A stretch of DNA of 64,000 bases from Prosopocoilus inquinatus (Eukaryota; Arthropoda; Insecta; Coleoptera; Lucanidae), in the NCBI GenBank assembly GCA_036172665.1, contig JAYKNF010000013.1, forward strand, positions 1,178,001 through 1,242,000. Reading direction: 5' to 3'. Below the pieces are notes generated by a model that was given only the letters and a program-made list of their open reading frames with translations, was not told the DNA's origin and did no database searches. This document shows, piece by piece, positions 56,372-64,000 of the stretch (positions are counted from its first letter, which is position 1; the number at the start of each line of letters is the position of its first letter). Made by a program: the position numbers and the translations under genes.

Positions 56372-57489
56372 CTTAGATGGAGGTGGAACTCTAGCTCGCT
56401 GTGTTTTAGTTCGAACAGGTTGCTGTGTAGTTTGTGCTTCAGGTACAGATCCATAATTAGTGTTAACAGCAGTATACCCACTGCTAACGTAAGTGTTTGT
56501 GGGCATGTACTGGGTATTATTGTAAACTTGAGATCCTTGAGCAGATGTATTCCCGTAGGTTTGACTCGACAGGTGAGTCGCCTTTATATCGCTGTTCTGC
56601 TGTGTCAATTGATTTAAATACTGAGTTTGGGCAGCATTCAAAGTACCTACGAGGGGAACTGGACTCTGTGGTGGTATCTGGTTCTGTTGCAGAGGAAGTT
56701 GTCCCCTATCTTCTGGAATGGGAGACCTCGAAGCAATTTCAGTTTCTTTTGGTATTTCTGGGGGCACACTGGGCGTGAATACTTTAGTGTCCGCCAAACT
56801 ACCAGTGTATTCCTCGGTTGACCACTCATCAATTCCAGGAACTTCATCCCAGTTACTCTCGTTATGATTGATGGTTGTATTTGGATCCCAGGTGTTCGAA
56901 TTGTCCCAAGTTTCAATGGGACGACTATTATTGAAACTGTTCCTGCTGTTCCGAGGTGGATAACGACCTCCAGCTCGACCCCCACCTCTACCTCTACCAC
57001 CACCACCCCGAGTTGGCCCGCCAGAACGTCCACGCCTGTCACGATGATCTGGTCTACCCCCATCTTCCAAGTTGCGTTCATTTTCTTGTTTCTCTCGGCC
57101 CCTCCAGCCTCGGCTGTCATTATGTCTTCCATGGATGCGCGGTGGACCCCCATTCTTATTGCGAGGTTTCTCTTTCTCTGTGAGTGCCTGTTCGTTCCAA
57201 TCCTCAGTAGGAGTTTCTGTATTTTCTGCTTTACTACTCGATGCCTGTCTGTTTTTCTTTTTCTTCACCGATGTTTCCCATTCGCCCTGACCTTGGTTTT
57301 CAAACAACATATCTGCTGCCCTTTCAACATCGTTATCACATTCATGCAATGCTAGACACACTTCTTCCTCTGAACGTTGTGTCATTTCCATTATCTGTCG
57401 GACCTTCTCTTTAATGCTTGGATCGTCGGATTTGGATCGAACGTTGTCACCGCCACCGCCGGTTTGTTGTTTGTCACCTGACCCTTTCC
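56372..57489 (-). CDS. lig: lingerer (UBAP2-like) exon: UBA domain, RGG box, VPPPSK
   Basis: The exon starts with two bases of a split codon after TTTTTTAG and ends in phase 0 at VPPPSK before GTAGGA: 372 full codons. Lingerer/UBAP2 proteins are cytoplasmic RNP-associated proteins that bind ubiquitin-like folds and mRNA-protein complexes. Here a UBA domain lies at about residues 24-65 (SIKEKVRQIMEMTQRSEEEV, LALHECDNDVERAADMLFE), followed by EWETSVKKKK. A charged linker precedes an RGG box at about 145-175 (GGPTRGGGGRGRGGGRAGGR). The WDxSNTWDP and WSTEEYTGSLADTKVFTPS segments are conserved in the family, and Gln-rich disordered sequence follows. UBA plus RGG plus [16 protein letters not shown] across the splice identifies lig. 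Confidence 0.93.
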
Positions 57490-60162
57490 CTAAAAAACAA
57501 AAAAAAACCGCTGAAAGAATACACACCGTATCGAACCGTTTTTCAGACGTAGCAAAATAACATGTATAATTAAATATTTGGAAGATTGGCTCTCTCATAA
57601 ATTTGAGGGAGAAGCGGTAAAGGAATATCTTCGGAATTTTAAAATGTACTTAATATAATATTAAGAATTTTAAATTTCGCAACCACTTTCTTTTAAAATG
57701 ACAAAAATTTTCTGAAAAATGCACTTCTTTAGTAAAGTTGCTTTAACTTTTGCTAGACCAGAAAAACGGGAATCGCTTAGAAAGCTTTCCTTTATTAAGT
57801 CCTGCTTAAATTATAAGCCTGCCGTAAAAATATTCGCATTACACCGCCTCTTCTTTTCGACGTTCTTAATAAAGTCGACTTTAAGTAAAGATAAATTTCT
57901 CAGGAAGTGAAGAAATCGGGCATACGTCAAATTTGAAACTTTCAGTTCTTTTCAACCAACGGAAAATAATTTATACGTTACAACGATTCTTTCTTTAATA
58001 GAATAACTTTGTTCTGCGCCGTTACATACAAAAATACTGTTGTTTCTGATGCTTTCAATCACTCAATTTAAACTTGATAGTGCCACGGTCAATCGACATC
58101 GAAACCTGTCGATGTCGATACTACTTTAAATTTCAATTGTAATATCTGTTTTTATTTATTTACCATTAAGTAGGTCGTGATTTTATTTTATTAGGTTGGC
58201 TATTTAAGTAAAATTAGACAAATTAATTTCATGTCATAAAGGTATTTGTCGCGACTAACCGGTCACGAATAGCGTGGTTAGTAGTAGTGACGCTACGGTC
58301 ACGAGAATACGTCACGGTTAGTAAGATTCGCCAAAACGAAACGATTACAGGCTTTCTAACGATTGCATTTTAAAATTTGACAACAGTCCAACAATGAATT
58401 GTGTATTTAACTATTAGAAAAAAAAAAATGTGATTGAGTCCAGGTGAGGTTAACATGCGGAACCACGGTTCTTTGTAGAACCCCCGGAGTAAGAGAGAGA
58501 CAGCAACGTTACACAACTCTCTGACCGGGTTAGGAAAATTGTAACCGCAGTAACATATGAGAACCACTCGAAACCGGTTAGTCGGGAAAAATCACTTAAT
58601 GTAACCGTCGCCGAAATTTGACATATTTCTAAAATTGCATTGCGTAAAGTCCCTAGATCTATCAAAGTAACGCAATTGGTAAGGACAATGAGTTAGAGAG
58701 AGAACAATTGGTAAAGACCATGAGTTAGAGTGAGAACTATCGAAAAGGAATCAATGGGGTCTACTCTGTAACATTGATGTGGACAGAATATTGCTATGTT
58801 TCAAATGACCTTGGTGTTCTGTAAATAGTTTCGTAACAACTTGCAATTCGTTTAAAGTATGATCTCGAGTTAATATGTATTTCTCTTCAATTTGCGGTCG
58901 GCAATCGATGTGAAATGTTATGAAATCGTAACAAGTTCTGTTCAGTCATTGAAGACCATATCAATTGATATGCATATATCAATGTTACAGAATAGCCCTG
59001 AATCTCGCGCAAGGACAATTCGTGACAATTGTCAGACGATTTACCGTTAGCTTTAAAATTTGAGTTTCAAGCATAATTGTGTTTTAAACGCAAAAGATTT
59101 AGGAACACCTATCTAACTCAAACGTGGACTTCACGATTTCTTACGTTTTGAACTTATCTGCATGCACAAATGACTAAGAAAAACGGCTGTTGATAAGGCT
59201 TCAACTTTCGCCGCATTCACACTCACCAATCAAGATACTTCGATATTATCAATCAGGTTCGTTCATTAAGCATAATAAATCAACGTTGGGACCAAAGATA
59301 AAGGATCTAAGAAGATTCTGCACTTGAATCTAGGAACATTGCACCGAATTCACATCTCTGCCCAAAACCCAGCTGGCGCTAATGTTGTACTAACAACCAA
59401 TCAAATAATTCCATGTTTGACTGAAAGAACAAAAAAATTTAATGACATTTAGTTTCTGAATATTTCCACCGTTTTTGCATAAATGCTTTTAGTGCATTCG
59501 TGTACAGCTGTAATTCGTAAAATTTGTATCGGGTATCGCTGCACGGACAAAATTTCACTCCCAGTCACAGGGGTTTATGTTTATTGCCACAGTTTTAAAC
59601 GCAATTACAATTCCCCCAGGTTGCTAGGATGGCAGTGATGGCACTGTATTTATAGTAATCTGTAATCACTAGCATATTTTTAAGTTACCATGTTTACCTT
59701 TTATTGATTTTGAAAAGTTTGGAATCGGTTGTCAGAAGCCAAAGTATTAATTCGATTTCTTATTTAATCAAACGTTTAAATTTCGTTTGCGGCCGTTCCA
59801 GGCGAACGAACAGGACAATTTGTGATAAAAATAAGGTAAGAGAGAATGATAAGCGAAAAGTGCACTTTCTCGGCTATTACGGCCGCGCGGCCTTATTAAG
59901 CCCCGGAGCGAAAAACGATCCGAGCAAACGTGGTCGTAATTTATAGAAAGAAAATCACAAATTGTCCGTTTATTCTTCTGGAATAGCCCTAAACTAGTAT
60001 CTTGGGCAAGAATGCAGCTCAAAGGATTAGTTTATTTAATTTCCTGAACAATACTCAAACCATTAACGCAGAAATATTTTTAAATTACGCGCCTTTTTTA
60101 ATTTTAATTCCCCCAGGCCGCGCGAGGCGCACATATACATATACAACGTTGGCTTTGACATC
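57490..60162. other. lig 5' intron / upstream region
   Basis: The acceptor (polypyrimidine and TTTTTTAG) lies at 57490-57505. The first coding exon should lie to the right, ending in phase 1. A candidate at 59145-59163 is listed separately. Positions 59780-60130 are less AT-rich (CGGCCGCGCGGCC near 59880) and could be promoter-proximal, which is inference. GGACAATTTGTGAT and its complement (59813 and 59957) form an inverted pair. Confidence 0.4.
59145..59163 (-). CDS. lig: Candidate first coding exon of lig (tentative)
   Basis: Minus strand: ATG followed by five codons (MQISSK) and one extra base before a good donor, GTAAGAAATC. The leftover C plus GG from 57489 would give Arg, so the phase fits the next exon. 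The length is minimal and such a fit arises easily by chance. I cannot compare it with known N-termini, so treat it as a hint only. Confidence 0.15.
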
Positions 60163-60951
60163 TAGGGTGCGTTTCATTTGCGCGCTTATACGCTTTAAGC
60201 GCTTGTAAGCATTGCTTAACCTGTTCCTTTTGGCTTTGCAAACGCTCACAAAGCACTAGGTGACGATATGGAAGCGTCATTGTAACGTCATAGCCTGTGC
60301 TCACAATCGCTTATTCCATCGAGGTAGGGTAGCAAAAGCGTGAGCGGTTAATGGCGCTTATGCCACAAATGGAACGTATGAGGGAATCAGCTGATCATCG
60401 TCACACAGGTAGCGGTAGGTGATAAATGTTGTGTTGCAGCTATTTATGTTTGGTTTAACTTCACTAATGAAGTTAATTTTCATGGTTATAATAGAAAATG
60501 ATTTTATGCGGCAGATTTTTAAAAAAACTGTGCACTTTATTTCTCACATACTATATTTTTGTTTCAAAATACTGATTAGCAGATATCTTAGGTGTCCATA
60601 TATTCTAATGATCCTGTCTTGTTTATCCATTATTGATCAAACGATATAAAACTTAAACTGGCACAGGTTTGCAAAATTTACTTTTGAAATATTGCTGTCA
60701 TTCATTTTTTTGTAAAATTTAACTATGTATATTTTAAAAGGAGTTGGTCTTTAGGAAGATAATTAATTGTAGTACTGCAGCACCACACAAGTTGTGAAGG
60801 TTATGAATTAATTGTGCACACAACAGCCAAAAGAAACACTTTTGCTTATAATGCCTGATGCGACTAAGCGCCAAAGGAAATAGCAGAAAATAGCGCTTGT
60901 AAGCGTAAGCGCTTGAAGCGTATGAGCGCGCAAACGAAACGCACCCCTAAT
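60163..60951. mobile_element. Non-autonomous TIR element, about 790 bp
   Basis: TAGGGTGCGTTTCATTTGCG then CGCTTATACGCTTTAAGCGC is the near complement of 60900-60951 (AGCGCTTGAAGCGTATGAGC ... GAAACGCACCCCTA). GCGCTTATGC-type motifs recur inside both ends (60345, 60870). No transposase; hAT-like by general appearance only. Confidence 0.7.
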
Positions 60952-61819
60952 ATATCTTTTATCTATGCTCCCAGTTACTGTTTTATTTCTATTAAAATGT
61001 ACGCAGTAACTGTGATACTTTTTTTTAAAAAAAAAAGGGAAAGGAACTGAGAAAACAATACGTTTTATTGCAAATGGTAACAATAGTGAAAAATTAATGA
61101 CAATTCAAAGATACCGGCAGATATTCCGATTAATATCATAGCTGCATTCACGATATACAGAACACTGGTACGCGCACTTTCCTATCTTCCCCATACAAAA
61201 CGAGGAAGTCAAAAGTAGTGTCTAGTTATGTGATTTAAATTTTACCACTAGATGACACCAATGTATGAAGGACTGTCACTAAACGTCATTAATCTACTCC
61301 TGTAGGTTATATTACGTCTTATTGGCATGGTTGTAGGGGACGTATATTCAGTATTTACGTGTGTATTAATGGTAAATTTTGGTTGGTGTGTATGAAATAA
61401 AGAATAAATGGCGAGTGTCAAATTTAGCAAGCAAGATGTAGATAGATATTTACTAATGTAACGAGCAAGTACGTTTTGCTGTGATTTTTACAAACCTTTC
61501 AGAGGCTATTGGTATTATTTGTTTCTTGTATCTGTTTGGTAGTGGTGCAAGAAAGGGCAGATGTGAGATTAGCATTAGTAGGAGCACACATTTAGTTGAG
61601 GAATAGCATCATCTGTCAGTGTTCTTCGAATGATTTCATTTCCACTAACTTAATAATGATTTTTTACAAATTTTTCTTGAAAATGTATCAAGCACACAAA
61701 ATGTTACTTCAATATTGTGACACCTGCATTTTGGTTCATTTTTGAAGCCTTTCCGAAATCTATAATTAACAATATTTCATAATTAATGGTACGTATCGTA
61801 AGTCTACATCTGTAACCCA
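60952..61819. other. Region right of lig, nothing recognised
   Basis: No supported gene or repeat. Confidence 0.35.
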
Positions 61820-62460
61820 AATTTACTGAGCGGTTTGACAGCAGTTTATTCTGGTTAACTGAAAATTTAATGACGCTTTAAATATCTACTAATGTTTTCG
61901 ATTCACTTGCACTGATCGCACAACGAGTATCTTCATCTTATGTTATTACAAGATGCAAATACTCTGACTGCAACCGGTGCAAATGAATCGAAGACGCTAT
62001 TTGCTTCACTATTCCTTGTCAATTTCTTCGAGATTAATAAATCATTTTATTTTTTGAAAGAGCCAGAGTGAAACGTAGATAAACTTTCATTGCGTTGGTC
62101 ATCATCATCAGCTTTTTCAAACTTGTGATGCAAATGAAGACAAGTTCTTCTCTTAAGGTAATCTTGGAAATAAGGGATGTAATCAGATTAAACAATATGT
62201 TTATTAAATTAGAAATAATATAAAGAAGGCTATGTGCCTCTCACATAACACTTGATATTTTCAGCTTCGATGGAATTAATTTGTAAGGTCATCAAACTTG
62301 AAGGAAACAAGCTGCAGTCACGTTTAGGTGTTTTAACTTTATGCACTTTTGGTGTCACTTGCATGCATAACTGATGTTGCTAGATAGGTACTTTTGTGAG
62401 TTTATATCAACTCGTTATATTGAGTACATTTTAATCAGTACGTCGCACAGTGGGACCGAG
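61820..62460 (-). repeat. Dispersed element related to 31300-32400, opposite orientation
   Basis: ACTGAGCGGTTTGACAGCAG, CAAACTTGAAGGAAACAAGC, TTTGGTGTCACTTGCATGCA and GTTATATTGAGTACATTTT are complements of segments in the other copy, in consistent order. This copy lacks the hammerhead-repeat insertion. Confidence 0.65.
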
Positions 62461-62920
62461 GTGGAAAAAAAAATATTTCACAAGGGGATTAATTCGTTGA
62501 TCTAACTGACTTTTCTTACATTACTTTAGTCGTAGAATCTGGCTGTGATAATGGTTTTGCGGTAAAATTAGCTTTCATCTAATGTAAGGACTTAAATCTC
62601 ATTCAGTAAGCCATAAAGCCTTAAAAAGAATAATTTTGTATAATTCCGTCAGCTTCGTGGATTATTTTTAAAAGTTACTCCATTTTATATTTTGTTAGTA
62701 CATACTAACAGCTTTTTGTAAAAAAATAAGTTACTTTTTAAAGAAACTTAGACGTGATAATTAAACCGAAATTAGATTTCTGGGCGTAATGCGAATTTTT
62801 AGTAAGCATACAAAACAAGCTTCACTTTCCTACGGTCTGTAATATTGTTTTTCTAAAAGCTATAATATTTATCTAACCACCCTAAAAGTTTCACGGCCGC
62901 AATCAACCGTATGCGATATA
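62461..62920. other. Region right of lig, nothing recognised
   Basis: No gene. The TA before the next element lies at 62919-62920. Confidence 0.35.
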
Positions 62921-63571
62921 CAGGCTGTTTCAAATTCAACTCTCACAATGGGGATCTCGCTTATTTGAAGAGATAGTTGGTAGGTTTAAATTTGGAAAAG
63001 TTGTTAAATTTCATGAGCTTTAATATCCGGAGAGAAAAAATGTTAATTCTTATTCGAAGTAAAAAAAAAGAAAAATTATCATTTTCTTATTTTATTCTAT
63101 TATCCTATTATTCATTCTATCTCCTCACATTAAACATTTTTATTCTGGCCTTGTTTTAAAGAATTTTTATAACACGTGCTATGTTGCCGTAATCGGCATA
63201 ATGAGTAGGTTATCTTGCCACTAAATTTCAATATAGGCGCCATAAGAAATAATGAACTTGATGATGGTATCAATTTGACGAAACGTGTTATAAAAAAATA
63301 GTGCTTACCACTGTGTAGAGAATTGAGAAGTTTCTTAAGGAAATATTTTTATTTTTTTGATATCTCTTTAAATAAATAAGATAGAGATAAAACAAGAAAA
63401 TGACAATTTTTCTTTTTTTTACAATTATTTCGAATAAGAGTTAATATAGAAACTTTTTCCCTGCGGATTATTACTGTTCATTAAATTTAGCAACTTTTCC
63501 AAATCTAAACCTATCATCTATCTCTTCAAATAAGCGAGATTCCCAGTGAGGGTCGAATTTGAAACAGCCTG
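62921..63571. mobile_element. Palindromic TA-flanked MITE, 651 bp
   Basis: CAGGCTGTTTCAAATTCAAC, CTCACAATGGGGATCTCGCT and TATTTGAAGAGATAG... pair with the right end that closes GAATTTGAAACAGCCTG. TA flanks both sides. Arms of about 140 bp are well matched and further inner pairing is weaker. A relative of one end occurs at 41130-41200 (GAGGATCTCGCTTATTTTAA). Confidence 0.82.
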
Positions 63572-64000
63572 TATATTGAATACGAAGTTGAATAGAGATG
63601 CGAAAAACAGCACCAGCGGTCCGTACAAACATGATTTGTTGAATCAAGGAAGCTAACAGAGCTCCTCACTGTTAGTTTGTAATAGGTACATGAAAACGTT
63701 CTGCACTTGGAGTAAAATTAAAATGATTATACCTTATAAAAAAAATTCTTTTTTGAACCTTTGAGAAAGTCAAAAATTGTTATTTAGTACCTTCTTGAAA
63801 TTTCCTGAGTTTCACTTCAATCAGACAAAAATTCTGAAAATGAGAGGTTTTTTCCATAAATCGGGCATTTGGCCCCACTGTGCGTCGGTCAGTTTAATGC
63901 CAGTTAGATTGGTGGATATTCTAGGTTAGCTAGCAATCTTACGATGAGTTCATGTTTATGTTAAAATCTCCTTGCTTCAATACAAATTAACTCAGAAGTC
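63572..64000. other. Right end of window, nothing recognised
   Basis: AT-rich sequence with no supported feature. Confidence 0.35.

Noticed and set aside
56288..57355. Plus-strand open frames opposite the UBA/RGG exon
   Set aside because: They are antisense shadows of the lig exon; the exon has splice sites and family motifs on the minus strand.
59768..60304. Open frames in the GC-richer area upstream of lig
   Set aside because: They overlap inverted repeats and a TIR element, and I see no conserved pattern.
1..64000. tRNA, rRNA and CRISPR loci
   Set aside because: None recognised by eye; a covariance-model scan would be needed to exclude degraded tRNA-derived SINEs.

Overview
This is a window of an AT-rich, repeat-laden insect nuclear genome. 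One host gene can be supported: lingerer (lig; the vertebrate counterparts are UBAP2 and UBAP2L), read on the minus strand. Seven coding exons join in phase. The UBA/RGG exon is at 57489-56372. Four exons cluster at 39246-37867, and two exons lie at 3000-2846 and 2787-2518. The gene runs off the left edge, because the C-terminal exons are missing, and the first coding exon is not certain. The exons are separated by two very long introns of about 17.1 kb (39247-56371) and 34.9 kb (3001-37866). Intron size, gene family and transposon types point to an insect with a large genome; a beetle is plausible, but this is inference.

Almost everything else is mobile DNA. From left to right: a decayed Ty3/gypsy-type retrotransposon (1-1912); a chain of TA-flanked palindromic elements (3412-12502) that includes a 4.9 kb palindrome; a foldback (13460-15235); a broken hAT-type transposase cut by a Penelope-like fragment (15711-17040); nested terminal-inverted-repeat elements (19301-23829); a Tc1/mariner-type transposon with terminal repeats of about 205 bp (25945-27655); head-to-head Penelope-like remnants (33550-35240); an ATCGAT-rich array (43500-43990); a TTAA-flanked MITE (44444-44715); a mariner relic (45376-46340); a perfect 269 bp tandem duplication (47144-47681); a nearly intact Penelope-like element with an inverted partial copy (51126-53630); and more MITEs to the right of lig.

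The most unusual content is RNA-level. I find hammerhead-ribozyme folds (a CUGANGA box, a perfect or near-perfect stem II, a GAAA box, and a stem I formed by the flanks) in at least three unrelated repeat backgrounds. The first is the 3' end of two Penelope-like lineages. The second is a short dispersed repeat that resembles the non-autonomous 'retrozymes' of animals. The third is another repeat with a GGCAGC stem. In most copies stem III is only a short palindrome, as expected of ribozymes that work as dimers. Several copies with intact cores (25637-25681, 30872-30916, 33588-33629) lie in the sense orientation inside the 34.9 kb lig intron, so they would be transcribed as part of the lig pre-mRNA.

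No rRNA, tRNA or CRISPR array was recognised. Intron stretches not listed below looked like unassigned AT-rich sequence or repeat debris.
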